A stretch of 64,000 bases of DNA, from contig NZ_JFHD01000001.1 in NCBI RefSeq assembly GCF_000698575.1, positions 186,001-250,000 of the forward strand, written 5' to 3'. Positions 19,704 through 28,542 of the stretch are shown in pieces (the stretch's first letter is position 1; every line of letters begins with the position of its first letter). The position numbers were made by a program, and so were the translations under genes. Under the pieces are notes generated by a model. It saw only the letters and a list, made by a program, of their open reading frames with translations. It was not told the origin of the DNA and did no database searches. Source of the DNA: Caballeronia zhejiangensis. GTDB lineage: Bacteria > Pseudomonadota > Gammaproteobacteria > Burkholderiales > Burkholderiaceae.

Positions 19704-19849
19704 CGGCGGGTTGGGCGTCCAATTTTGGTCAGTGTACACGAAACGTGGACAGACATAAAAGTTAGACGGAGTTCGTCTTGCCGAAATCCACTCTAAGAAT
19801 CATGAGGTGCGGAATCCCTACCCGACACCGCATTTCCCCTTCACGCCAA

Positions 19850-20170
19850 TCAAAGATAACTACAAACGTAATCCAGCGTTTCCGTCACGTCGATATCGAA
19901 TCGGCTTTTGCCCGGCACCGAGAACGATTCGCCCGCCTTATACGTCTTCCACTCATCGCTGCCGTCGAGCCGAATACGGCACTGGCCTGCCTGCACCTCC
20001 ATGAGTTCGGGCGCGTCGGTGCCGAAGTTGAGCGTGCCCGGCAGGATCACGCCGAGCGTTTTCCTGGTGCCATCGGCGAAGAGAACCGTGTGCGACACGC
20101 ACTTGCCGTCGAAGTAGACATTGGCGCGTTTGATGACGGAAACCTGATCGAATTGCGTTGCGGCGGTCAT
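19850..20170 (-). CDS. ppnP: Pyrimidine/purine nucleoside phosphorylase
   Basis: A 106-residue single-domain cupin of the PpnP (former DUF1255) family, which phosphorolytically cleaves several nucleosides. [33 protein letters not shown] and the C-terminal [16 protein letters not shown] are family hallmarks, and the length matches. The ATG at 20170 is preceded by AAAGGACC. It is monocistronic. Confidence 0.92.
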   Translation of the reverse strand: MTAATQFDQVSVIKRANVYFDGKCVSHTVLFADGTRKTLGVILPGTLNFGTDAPELMEVQAGQCRIRLDGSDEWKTYKAGESFSVPGKSRFDIDVTETLDYVCSYL

Positions 20171-20526
20171 GATGATGGTCCTTTGGACGGTTGCGAGGGA
20201 TGGTCCGCCATCATACAAAAAAGGCGATGCGACTCACATCGCATCGCCTGTTTCGAGCCAGCAGGAACAATCAGCGATTCACGAGCCGTTTCGGCATCAG
20301 GATCCAATGCAACCGCATGTGGAGGCAAGACAGTCGCGAGAGCGTTTCAGGTATAAACCGCGATTGTCAGAGTTCCAAAACCGATACGATAGAATCGCGA
20401 ACCAACTTCTGCTCGCGTTGGCAACGTTAGCGATCTTTCGCTTCATCTATTTATTCGCCGATCAATAGCTAGTTCGGACAGACCCATGGCAATAGCGATT
20501 CGAGGCGCTGGCATGCCCTTCAAGAC
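20171..20526. other. Intergenic region upstream of ppnP, with a minus-strand terminator
   Basis: About 355 bp without a gene. Its only clear element is a hairpin at 20222-20249. A minus-strand frame ending in LMPKRLVNR (TGA at 20271-20273) lies just upstream of that hairpin but has no convincing start and could be chance or the end of a decayed gene. Confidence 0.4.
20222..20249 (-). terminator. Rho-independent terminator on the minus strand
   Basis: Arms AGGCGATGCGA (20222-20232) and TCGCATCGCCT (20239-20249) are perfect. Reading the minus strand, the stem is followed by a run of T. It would end a minus-strand transcript coming from the 20250-20526 region, where no gene is evident. Confidence 0.75.
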
Positions 20527-20964
20527 ATGCTGACGCTGTCGGCATACGGAGGATTGTTTCTTGCCGCATTCGGCGCAGCCACCCTTCTGCCTCTTCAATC
20601 GGAGGCTGTGCTTGTGGGCTTGCTGCTGAGTAAAAGCTATTCAACTGCAACGTTGATACTGGTCGCGACGATCGGCAACGTGTTGGGTTCACTGGTCAAT
20701 TGGGTTTTGGGGCGATACATCGAGCGCTTCAAGAGCCGCCGCTGGTTTCCAGTGTCAGACGAGAAATTGGACCGCGCGCAGCGCATGTATCAACGTTTAG
20801 GGAAATGGTCGCTCTTGCTTAGTTGGGCGCCCGTCATTGGTGATCCTCTTACTCTCCTGGCTGGGGTGATGCGTGAGCCTCTTCTGCCATTCGTCGCGTT
20901 GGTCACGGTTGCGAAGCTCGGACGTTACCTTGTCTTGGCGGCTGTGACGATGCGATTGATCTAG
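20527..20964 (+). CDS. YqaA-family small inner-membrane protein
   Basis: A 145-residue membrane protein with four to five hydrophobic segments. FGAATLLPLQSEAVLVGLLL, NVLGSLVNWVLGRYI and SWAPVIGDPLTLLAGVMREP match the YqaA branch of the DedA/VTT (SNARE-associated) superfamily, whose members are linked to lipid transport and membrane homeostasis. It is shorter than full DedA proteins, as usual for YqaA. The precise role is unknown. Confidence 0.85.
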   Translation: MLTLSAYGGLFLAAFGAATLLPLQSEAVLVGLLLSKSYSTATLILVATIGNVLGSLVNWVLGRYIERFKSRRWFPVSDEKLDRAQRMYQRLGKWSLLLSWAPVIGDPLTLLAGVMREPLLPFVALVTVAKLGRYLVLAAVTMRLI

Positions 20965-21049
20965 ATCGGTCGGCATCTTCAGATGTGTCCGCGCGCTGAT
21001 ACCCAGGCGACGCCGGGAACGCTTGTCTCGACGTAGTCATGGGGAATCG

Positions 21050-21073
21050 CCTCGCCTTTCTCCGAAGGCGAGG
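21050..21073. terminator. Terminator-like hairpin between convergent genes
   Basis: Arms CCTCGCCTT (21050-21058) and AAGGCGAGG (21065-21073) form a perfect 9-bp stem with a 6-nt loop between the YqaA-like gene and the convergent aldolase gene. There is no long T tract. Confidence 0.6.
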
Positions 21074-21091
21074 GGCTGCAACATAATGGAA

Positions 21092-21946
21092 TCAGTCGAA
21101 CATGTCGGGCTGCGTGGCGACGAGATCATTCCAGATCGTCTGGAAGTGCAGCCAGCCGATGTAGTCGCTGCCCACATGCTCCCGGCTATAGCGCGCGCGG
21201 TCTTCGGGCACGAGCTTGGGCGTGATGCCGGTCGCTTCGATCATCAGTTGTTGCTGGCAGCAACGCTCGAGCGCGATGAACCAGAACGCCGCCGAATCGA
21301 TGCTGTGACGGCTCGCCGTGAGTAGGCCATGATTCTGATGGATCGCGGCCTTCACGCCCTTGAACGCATTCGCGACCTTGTTGCCGCCCTTCACTTCGAC
21401 GGCGACCTTGCCGGCTTCATCGCCGATCACGACGTGGTCTTCGAAGAACGCGCACGCGTCCTGCGACATCGGGATGAGCGGCTTGCCGAGCGCCGCGAAG
21501 GCGGTGCCGTAGACGGTATGCGCGTGGCACATCGCGACGATGTCCTGATGCTGCTCATGCACGGCCGCGTGCAGCACGAAGCCCGCGCGATTGACCGCGT
21601 AATCGCCTTCGACCACGTTGCCCTGATGATCCGCGCAGATCAGGTTAGACACCTTCACTTGCGCGAAGTGGACGGCCATCGGATTGGTCCAGTAAAGCGA
21701 CGGATGCTCCGGATCGCGCACGGTGAGATGGCCCGCGAACCCGTAATCGAAGCCCTGCAGCGCGAAGGCGCGGCACGCGGCGACGAGGCGCTCCTTCAGG
21801 TACTGACGATGTTCCGCGTGGCTCGCAAACGTGGGCAGCTCGGGGAAGATCAAGCCTTGCTGCTCCGGCTGATAGATCGATACGCGGCCCTTGAGATCGA
21901 TGGCCTGATCGGCGGTCTTTGCGGGGGTCTCCATGACGTCGCTCAT
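21092..21946 (-). CDS. Class II aldolase/adducin-domain protein
   Basis: A 284-residue protein starting at ATG 21946 after GGAGCG. It has the class II aldolase fold: GFAGHLTVRDPEHPSLYWTN near the front, the metal-binding His pair in MCHAHTVYGTAFA, and a third His in AAIHQNHGLLTAS. The family includes L-fuculose- and ribulose-phosphate aldolases and several decarboxylases or epimerases. The longer N-terminus (QPEQQGLIFPELPTFASHAE) is typical of a proteobacterial subgroup of unknown substrate. It is monocistronic. Confidence 0.85.
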   Translation of the reverse strand: MSDVMETPAKTADQAIDLKGRVSIYQPEQQGLIFPELPTFASHAEHRQYLKERLVAACRAFALQGFDYGFAGHLTVRDPEHPSLYWTNPMAVHFAQVKVSNLICADHQGNVVEGDYAVNRAGFVLHAAVHEQHQDIVAMCHAHTVYGTAFAALGKPLIPMSQDACAFFEDHVVIGDEAGKVAVEVKGGNKVANAFKGVKAAIHQNHGLLTASRHSIDSAAFWFIALERCCQQQLMIEATGITPKLVPEDRARYSREHVGSDYIGWLHFQTIWNDLVATQPDMFD

Positions 21947-22720
21947 CTTTTCGCTCCATGCGGATAGAAGTGGGTATGTCACGCATGGTGCCGGTAGCGA
22001 TGCTTGCGCACAAACGAAGGTTGTTCAACGTGGCATGAGTCACATTCATGCGCCAAAGGTTTGAAGCGGCTGCCGAATTCGAAATTCACCGAGGTTTAGG
22101 CGATGCAACATTTTTCGCCGCGCCGCGAAACCGCGACGGTTCACGTCCGCATCCTGTGCCAAGCCTTTGAGAATCCCGCGGACGCCTGTCGCATAAGGCT
22201 TTCGCGCGACTCCGCATCGGGGCCTTAAAAACGACGCGCATCGCCGTTAACCACCTTTGCAACATTTTTAGCGTGCGGGCTGTTTCTGCTACGACAAGGC
22301 TTTCGAGCCTCCGATTGGCTTCGTTTCGCTAGATGAGCGCATCGGCGGAGCCTGCTCTGACAAGACATTCGCCAGACGAAAACGTTTGGCGTTCTGCCGC
22401 CATCGCCCGCGATCCGTCTGAAGGTCGCTTTTCACGGGTGAATCAATTTTCTTCGTACTTGAGCGCACGTTCTCCGCGCTTTGCGTGGGGAATCGCGCAA
22501 AGTCCTGTTGGTATAAGGATTGGCGTTCGCTGGCACACCTCTCGCTAATGTATGACCACGCACGAACATCGCTGCGGTATCAAACAAGAAGAAGCAGCGG
22601 GTTCGTACTACGGGGCTGGACGCAACAGGTTCGATGTATGCCATCAGATGCATGCGCGAATCCTGTTGCGAGCCAGAAGAAATCAAAAGCGCGAAGCGCA
22701 AACGCACGAGACTAAGAAAA
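21947..22720. other. Intergenic region upstream of the Crp/Fnr gene
   Basis: About 770 bp without a supported gene. The 11-mer GCAACATTTTT occurs twice (22105-22115 and 22259-22269), 154 bp apart, in an otherwise unremarkable sequence. It probably holds promoters for the divergent aldolase and Crp/Fnr genes. Confidence 0.45.
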
Positions 22721-23452
22721 ATGTTGACACTTCAATCCGATCTGCACGGCAATCATCTGTTGGGCGCGCTTCCGGCGCAGGAATGGCAGGCTATCGCACC
22801 GCATCTCGAGCTGGTCCAGTTGCGCACGGAGCAGTTGTTGTGCGATTCCGGGCAGCGCATTCACCACGTGTATTTCCCGACTACGGCGATCATTTCGCTG
22901 CTGCATACGATGGAAGACGGCGGTTCCGTTGAAGTCGCGGCGGTGGGACGTGAGGGAATGTCGGGGGTTCCGGTGCTGACGGGCGGCGACACGATGCCGA
23001 CGCGCGTGCAGGTGCAATGTGCGGGCTTTGCGTATCGCATGAGCGCGGGTGCGTTGCGTGAGCACTTCGGCCGTTCCGACTTTCTGCGCCGCGTGATGTT
23101 GCTGTACATGCAAGCCCTGCTGACGCAAGTGGCGCAGACGGCCGCGTGTAATCGTCATCACTCGCTGTCGAAGCAACTGTGCCGTTGGTTGCTGATTCAG
23201 ACGGATCGCACGCCGTCGGATCAACTGCGTGTGACGCAGCAGATGATCGCCGATATGCTCGGCGTGCGCCGTGAAGGTGTGACGGAGGCGGCTGGCAAGC
23301 TGCACGATGCGGGGCTGATTCATCACAGCCGTGGGTGTATCAAGATTCTCGATCGTGCGGGACTCGAGGAGCGGGCTTGTGAGTGCTATGGCATCGTTAA
23401 GCGCGAGTTTGATCGGATGTTGCCGCGGCGTGCGGCCGAGGCGTTGGCTTAA
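22721..23452 (+). CDS. Crp/Fnr-family transcriptional regulator
   Basis: A 243-residue regulator. Residues 15-125 form a cyclic-nucleotide-binding-type beta roll (LELVQLRTEQLLCDSGQRIH). The C-terminal winged helix-turn-helix is RVTQQMIADMLGVRREGVTE. The four FNR cysteines for an iron-sulfur cluster are absent from the N-terminus, so it is unlikely to be an oxygen-sensing FNR. It belongs to the group whose members often control stress or surface functions in Burkholderiaceae; the effector is unknown. The ATG at 22721 follows an A-rich stretch. Confidence 0.88.
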   Translation: MLTLQSDLHGNHLLGALPAQEWQAIAPHLELVQLRTEQLLCDSGQRIHHVYFPTTAIISLLHTMEDGGSVEVAAVGREGMSGVPVLTGGDTMPTRVQVQCAGFAYRMSAGALREHFGRSDFLRRVMLLYMQALLTQVAQTAACNRHHSLSKQLCRWLLIQTDRTPSDQLRVTQQMIADMLGVRREGVTEAAGKLHDAGLIHHSRGCIKILDRAGLEERACECYGIVKREFDRMLPRRAAEALA

Positions 23453-23473
23453 GCTGTTTTTGGTTCTGTCGCT

Positions 23474-24138
23474 GGATCCCGTTTTCTTAGTGATCTATCG
23501 GCACTGCCCCTGTGCGGGGCGGCAGTCACTTTCTTTGCCGTCGACCAGAGTTAGCGCTTTAGTGCTTACTCTGGTCCTGTGCAAAGAAAGCAACCAAAGA
23601 AAGCAGCTTTTCAGGCCCGCGGTCACACGCACGTTGGGTAATTCTCTCGTCGCGGATGGCACTCGCCTAAAGAGTGCCCTCATCACAATAACGGGGCTTG
23701 GATCGCGCACGGTCTGACGAGCTAGGTTTCCAAGGACACTGGTTCAGCCCGAAAGAGCTTCGGCACAGCGCTACGCGCTGCCTCCGGGTAAGCAAGGGAA
23801 ACCAAGGGGGCGGCGATTGCAGTGAGATGGAGACGTTAGTAGAGAAGCACGCGCGGACCCGATTGACCGGTCGGCCGCGAAGCGGGCCGGAGCTATTTGG
23901 TGCTGAACCCGTTTGTTATGTGGTGCGATGTGGCAGACCGTGCGCGAGCCAATCCCGGTTGGGCCTATGAGGGCACTCTTTTAGGCGAGTGCCGCCTAGG
24001 ACGAGAGAACTACCCAAATTGCGTGTGACCGCGGGCATCAGTAGCTGCTTTCTTTGCTTACTTTCTTTGCAGCAGCAAAGAAAGTGAGTGCCGCCCCGCA
24101 CAGGGGCAGTGCCAATAGACCGACGCGAAAGCGGGATC
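23474..24138. repeat. Long imperfect inverted repeat, about 0.66 kb, without a coding gene
   Basis: A left arm (23474 to about 23718) and a right arm (about 23930-24138) are inverted copies at roughly 80 percent identity by eye. They share GGATCCCG, the block GGCACTGCCCCTGTGCGGGG, CTTTCTTTGC, AAAGAAAGCAGC, GCGGTCACACGCA, GCACTCGCCTAAA and GCGCACGGTCTG, in mirror order. The unique centre is about 210 bp. The left arm has an extra small hairpin (GACCAGAGT ... ACTCTGGTC at 23543-23577). I recall similar AAAGAAAG-rich repeats between genes in related genomes. No open frame fits a transposase. Confidence 0.75.
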
Positions 24139-24180
24139 CGGCGAAAGCGAAAGCACGGCGAACAGAGGGCGATTCAAACT

Positions 24181-24999
24181 TCAAACAAGAGCCCGACTAG
24201 CCCGCCCCCGCAACCAATTGATGCTGGCAAAGAGCAGAACAGCAAACACGATCAGCATCGTAGCAACAGCAAGAATGGAAGGATCGATGGAATCGCGAAT
24301 ACCGCTCCACATCTGCCGCGGCACGGTTCGCTGATCCGGCCCGCCGATAAAGAGAATGACGATAACTTCATCGAACGAAGTAGCAAACGCGAACACGCTG
24401 CCGGTAGCCACAGCCGGCGTAATGAGCGGCAAGGTCACGCGCCGGAAGGCGATCCACGGCGTCGCCCCGAGCCCCGACGCAGCACGCAAGAGACTTTGAT
24501 CGAAGGACAACAACGACGCCGTCACGGTAATCACGACAAAGGGCGTGCCAAGCGCCGCATGCGCGAAGATCACACCGGGATAAGAGTTGACGAGCCCGAG
24601 CGGCGCAAAGATCAGATAGAAGCCGGCCGCGACAACGACAATCGGCACGATCATCGGCGAAATGATGATCGGCATGATGACCGAGCGCAGCGGAAACTGC
24701 GAACGCGAAAGGCCGAGCGCTGCAAGCGTGCCGAGACACGTCGCGATCAACGTCGACGCCGCACCAATGCCGATGCTGTTCAAAAGCGAGCGCTGCCAGT
24801 CGGGACTCGTGAGCGCCTGCTCATACCAGCGCAACGAAAACCCCTGCAACGGATAAGAAAAGTAGGATCCCGAATTGAACGACAAAGGGATGATCGCAAG
24901 AATCGGCGCGACGAGAAAGAACAGCACGAGCGCGGTATGCACGCGCACCCATCGGGAAGCGATGCGTTCGGTCAGCACCCTGTTGCGTGATTCCGTCAT
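24181..24999 (-). CDS. ABC transporter permease, PotC-like (polyamine/opine-type)
   Basis: A 272-residue permease with about six transmembrane helices. The EAA loop for ATPase contact is ASGLGATPWIAFRRVTLPLI. It starts at ATG 24999, 14 bp after the partner permease, and is the last gene of the operon Rieske-ATPase-binding protein-permease-permease. The family imports polyamines, opines, amines or related cations; the ligand is not determined by sequence. Confidence 0.9.
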   Translation of the reverse strand: MTESRNRVLTERIASRWVRVHTALVLFFLVAPILAIIPLSFNSGSYFSYPLQGFSLRWYEQALTSPDWQRSLLNSIGIGAASTLIATCLGTLAALGLSRSQFPLRSVIMPIIISPMIVPIVVVAAGFYLIFAPLGLVNSYPGVIFAHAALGTPFVVITVTASLLSFDQSLLRAASGLGATPWIAFRRVTLPLITPAVATGSVFAFATSFDEVIVILFIGGPDQRTVPRQMWSGIRDSIDPSILAVATMLIVFAVLLFASINWLRGRASRALV

Positions 25000-25013
25000 G
25001 GAAGAATGGCCCC

Positions 25014-26267
25014 TTAACCGAAGCGCAACCGGTCGATGCCGACGATGCGGTTGAACAGGAAATAGAAGATCGCGGTGAAGATCACGAGGTACGCCGAGAG
25101 CGCGCCCGCAAGCCCCCAATTGAGCTGCGTATTCGTCTGCAGCGCGATGAGCTGACTGATCATTTCATCGCCAGCGCCGCCGAGCAGCGCGGGCGTGATG
25201 TAGTAGCCGAGCGCGAGCACGAAAGCGAGAAAGCATCCCGCGCCGACACCCGGCAACGTCTGCGGTATGTACACGCGCACGAACGCGGTGAACGGATGCG
25301 CGCCGAGCGATTGCGCCGCGCGCAGATAGACCGGCGACACGCCTTTCATCACCGAGAAGATCGCCAGAATCATGTACGGCAGCAACACATGCGTCATGCC
25401 GATCAACACGCCCGTGCGATTGAAGATGAGCGGCAGCGGATGCGTCGCGAGACCGAGTCCCGTCAAGAGGCCATTGATGACACCGCCCGGCTGCAGCAAC
25501 ACATACCACGCAGTCGTGCGTACGAGCAGCGACGTCCAGAACGGCACGATCACGAAAAGCATTAGGCGGTTGCTGCTTTGCGTCGGCAGATTCGCGAGCA
25601 GCCATGCGACCGGATAACCGAGCACGAGGCACAGCAGCGTGACGGACGCGCTGATCGATATCGTGCGCAGAAACGCCTGTCGATACACCGACGAGTTATC
25701 CGCCACGAACGCGACGTTGCCTTGCGGCGTCACTTGCGCATCGACGGCGGCAAGCAGATAGTCCGGCGTCGGCGACGTGGCCGCGCGTTTCAACAGACGC
25801 CAGATCTCCGGCGAATTCCAACGTTCATCCATGTCGATCAAAACCGGCTTCCACGCGGGCGGCGTCTCCTCGCGCACGCTGCGCGCGGTCCGCATCAGCA
25901 AGCTGCGAAACTCGGGCTGCGCGAAGTTGAGCCTGCGCGCGACGGTGCCGAGTTGCCCGTTCTGTTGCGCATCCTTCAGGCCCGAGGCGAGCAGCGCGAA
26001 CAGATGTTCATCGGGCACGCCGCGGCCGTCCCAGGCATCGAGAGCACGAGTGAGCGCCGGCATGCTGTCCGGCACCTCCTTGTTCTCGACACTGCGCGCA
26101 AGCAGCATCGCGATTGGCGCGATGAACGTCGACAGCAAAAACACGATCAGCGGCAAGGCAAGCAACAACGCCTGCACCGATGCGCGGCGGCGCGCTCTTT
26201 GATACGAGGCGCGGCCATCGGCTCTCGTCGGAGAACCGGCGGCGTGCGCGTGAATCGATGCAGGCAT
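25014..26267 (-). CDS. ABC transporter permease, PotB-like, with enlarged periplasmic segment
   Basis: A 417-residue permease. After the first helix (LLALPLIVFLLSTFIAPIAM) comes a soluble stretch of about 150 residues before the remaining five helices, an extension seen in a PotB subgroup. The EAA loop is AAQSLGAHPFTAFVRVYIPQ. I choose ATG 26267 over ATG 26285 because GGATGAGAG lies 9 bases upstream of it. It pairs with the PotC-like permease downstream. Confidence 0.88.
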   Translation of the reverse strand: MPASIHAHAAGSPTRADGRASYQRARRRASVQALLLALPLIVFLLSTFIAPIAMLLARSVENKEVPDSMPALTRALDAWDGRGVPDEHLFALLASGLKDAQQNGQLGTVARRLNFAQPEFRSLLMRTARSVREETPPAWKPVLIDMDERWNSPEIWRLLKRAATSPTPDYLLAAVDAQVTPQGNVAFVADNSSVYRQAFLRTISISASVTLLCLVLGYPVAWLLANLPTQSSNRLMLFVIVPFWTSLLVRTTAWYVLLQPGGVINGLLTGLGLATHPLPLIFNRTGVLIGMTHVLLPYMILAIFSVMKGVSPVYLRAAQSLGAHPFTAFVRVYIPQTLPGVGAGCFLAFVLALGYYITPALLGGAGDEMISQLIALQTNTQLNWGLAGALSAYLVIFTAIFYFLFNRIVGIDRLRFG

Positions 26268-26293
26268 GTCGTTACTCTCATCCATGAACAGCG

Positions 26294-27340
26294 TTATTGC
26301 GTGAGCCAGACCTGGAAGCGCTTGTTGATCTGATCTGCGTTGTCGGCCCAAAAGTTCGCGTTGATCTGCACCGCGCGCTTGAAGTTATCCGGCGCGGTCG
26401 GCATGTCGGCGAGTCGCTGCTTGTCGACGAGCGCGACCGCATCCTTACGCGGCGGCGCATACGCGATGTACTTCGAGAGATCCGCCGATGCCTTCGGCTG
26501 CGCTTGCGACACGATGAACTTCGCCGCGGTATCGGCTTGCTTCGCGCCCGTCGGAATAGCCCACCACTCGAAGTCGTAGACTTGCGCGTCCCACACGGCC
26601 TTGAACGGCTTGTTGTCTTTCTTCGCGGCGTCGTCGATGCGGCCGTTGTAGGCCTGCACCATCACGACCGCGCCATCGGCGAGCAGTTGCGGCGCCTGCG
26701 CGCCCGATTCCCACCACACGATGTTCTTCTTGATCGTGTCGAGCTTCTTGAACGCGCGATCGACGCCGGCGGGCGTGCCGAGCACCTTGTAGACATCTTT
26801 CGGGTCGACGCCATCGGCGATCAGCGCCCATTCCATCGACACCTTCGGCGACTTGCGCAGGCCGCGCTTGCCGGGGTATTTCTGCAAATCGAAGAAGTCG
26901 TTGACAGTGGTCGGCGCGGTCTTCAGCTTGCTCGCGTCGTAGGCATAGACCGTGGACCACACCATGCTCGCAACCGCGCAATCGCTGATCGAGCCGGGGA
27001 TGAAGTCGCTCGTCTTGCCGAGCATCTTCTTGTCGAACTTCTGCAGCAGGCCTTCATCGCATGCGGTGATCGCGTCGTTGGTTTCCAGATCGATGAGATC
27101 CCACGTCGTGTTCTTCGCCTGCTCCATCGCGGAGAGCTTGGCGAGGCCGCCGTCATACGATTCGGTCGAGAAGTTCACGCCCGTTGCCTGCGTGAACGGT
27201 TCGAACCAGGCTTTCTTGGCGGCGGCTTCGAACGCGCCGCCGAACGTCACGACGGAGAGTGTCTCCGCCGCCTGTGTCGAGATAGTTGCAAATGCAAATA
27301 CTGCGAGTGCGGCGCATTGTGCTTTGATGTGATTGCGCAT
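26294..27340 (-). CDS. ABC transporter periplasmic substrate-binding protein, PotD-like
   Basis: A 348-residue binding protein with a Sec signal (residues 1-25, cleaved near TQAAETL). The mature protein opens LSVVTFGGAFEAAAKKAWFE, typical of the polyamine/opine class (SBP_bac_6/8), and contains KKNIVWWESGAQAPQLLADG. Aromatic and acidic residues such as the WW pair would suit a cationic ligand. Its start is one base after the ATPase stop, so the two are tightly coupled. The ligand is unknown; methylated amines are plausible from the neighbouring Rieske gene. Confidence 0.9.
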   Translation of the reverse strand: MRNHIKAQCAALAVFAFATISTQAAETLSVVTFGGAFEAAAKKAWFEPFTQATGVNFSTESYDGGLAKLSAMEQAKNTTWDLIDLETNDAITACDEGLLQKFDKKMLGKTSDFIPGSISDCAVASMVWSTVYAYDASKLKTAPTTVNDFFDLQKYPGKRGLRKSPKVSMEWALIADGVDPKDVYKVLGTPAGVDRAFKKLDTIKKNIVWWESGAQAPQLLADGAVVMVQAYNGRIDDAAKKDNKPFKAVWDAQVYDFEWWAIPTGAKQADTAAKFIVSQAQPKASADLSKYIAYAPPRKDAVALVDKQRLADMPTAPDNFKRAVQINANFWADNADQINKRFQVWLTQ

Positions 27341-27341
27341 G

Positions 27342-28523
27342 TCAGTTGGCTCCTGCGGGTGCGGTCGGGATGAGAGAAGGTGAGGGCGGTGTGCTCGGGG
27401 CAATCGCGGGCGCGTTTTTTGGCGCCATCATCGCGAGAATCTTGCAGTCGTCGTGACGCCACGCGATATCGATCGTGCTGCCTGCGCAGGGCAATGCGTG
27501 ACGCTGGGTATTGGGCACTTTGACGACGATGGACTCGCGCGAGCCGAGCTTCAGATGCACGCGATGATGATCGCCGCAGTACACGAGCTCCTCGACGCGT
27601 GCGCGCACGACGTTGCTGTGCTCGTCCGCGTGCGCGTCTTCCGTGCCGGGAATGTGCGCGCGTTCGGGGCGCAGCGCGAGCATCGCTTCATCGCCGGCGC
27701 GCAGGCCGTGCTCGCAGCGTCCGCGAATGACGCTGCCGTCCGATAGCGCCAGCGTCGCCCATTCGCCGTTCGCACTGGCGACGCGCCCCGTGAGCCCGTT
27801 GTTCTCGCCGACGAAGTTCGCAACGAACGCGTTCTGCGCGTTCTCGTAAAGCTCGCTCGGCGTCGCGGCCTGCTGGATGCGGCCATCGGAAAAGACGGCG
27901 ACCCGGTCCGACATCGTCAGCGCTTCGGCCTGATCGTGCGTCACGTAGACGATCGTCAGCGAAAGCTCGCGGTGCAGCCGCATGATTTCGTATTGCATCG
28001 TTTCGCGCAGGCGCTTGTCGAGTGCGCCGAGCGGCTCGTCCATCAGCACGACGCTCGGCTCGAACACGAGCGCGCGTGCGAGCGCGACGCGCTGCTGCTG
28101 CCCGCCGGAAAGCTGTGAGGGTCGCCGGCTCGCGAGATGGGGCAACTCGATCATCTCCAGCGCGCGCTTCACGCGCGTCTTCTGCTCGGCGCGGCTCACG
28201 CGTCGCACGGAAAGCGGAAAAGCGACGTTCTCCGCGATCGTCAGATGCGGAAAGAGCGCGTAGTTCTGAAAGACCATGCCGATGTCGCGCTGATGCGGCG
28301 GCTTGTCGTCGAGACGCCTGCCGTCGAGACGAATCTCGCCTTGCGTCGGCGTTTCGAAGCCCGCGAGCATCATCAGCGTCGTCGTTTTACCCGAGCCGGA
28401 CGGACCGAGCAGCGAAAGAAATTCTCCCTTGCGCACGTCGAGGTTCAAATCCTCCACGACGTAATGGGCGCCGTCATACGATTTGCTCACGCCGGAGAAG
28501 GAGATGAAGGAAGGGGCTGACAT
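27342..28523 (-). CDS. ABC transporter ATP-binding protein, PotA-like
   Basis: A 393-residue ATPase. Walker A is GPSGSGKTT, the Q-loop VFQNYALFPHLT, the signature LSGGQQQRVALARAL, Walker B VVLMDEPLGALD and the switch His in VTHDQAEA. Residues 240-370 form a TOBE domain (RPERAHIP). A Pro/Ala/Ser-rich tail ends the protein. The ATG at 28523 is chosen because the preceding residues of the longer frame are not ATPase-like. It energises the two adjacent permeases. Confidence 0.95.
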   Translation of the reverse strand: MSAPSFISFSGVSKSYDGAHYVVEDLNLDVRKGEFLSLLGPSGSGKTTTLMMLAGFETPTQGEIRLDGRRLDDKPPHQRDIGMVFQNYALFPHLTIAENVAFPLSVRRVSRAEQKTRVKRALEMIELPHLASRRPSQLSGGQQQRVALARALVFEPSVVLMDEPLGALDKRLRETMQYEIMRLHRELSLTIVYVTHDQAEALTMSDRVAVFSDGRIQQAATPSELYENAQNAFVANFVGENNGLTGRVASANGEWATLALSDGSVIRGRCEHGLRAGDEAMLALRPERAHIPGTEDAHADEHSNVVRARVEELVYCGDHHRVHLKLGSRESIVVKVPNTQRHALPCAGSTIDIAWRHDDCKILAMMAPKNAPAIAPSTPPSPSLIPTAPAGAN

Positions 28524-28542
28524 CGTGTTCGTGTCCTGTCTT

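Noticed and set aside
20271..20360. Minus-strand reading ending LMPKRLVNR as a gene
   Set aside because: Only about 30 codons are open and there is no supported start or ribosome binding site.
23474..24138. The inverted repeat as an insertion sequence
   Set aside because: No transposase frame and no visible target duplication; described only as a repeat.
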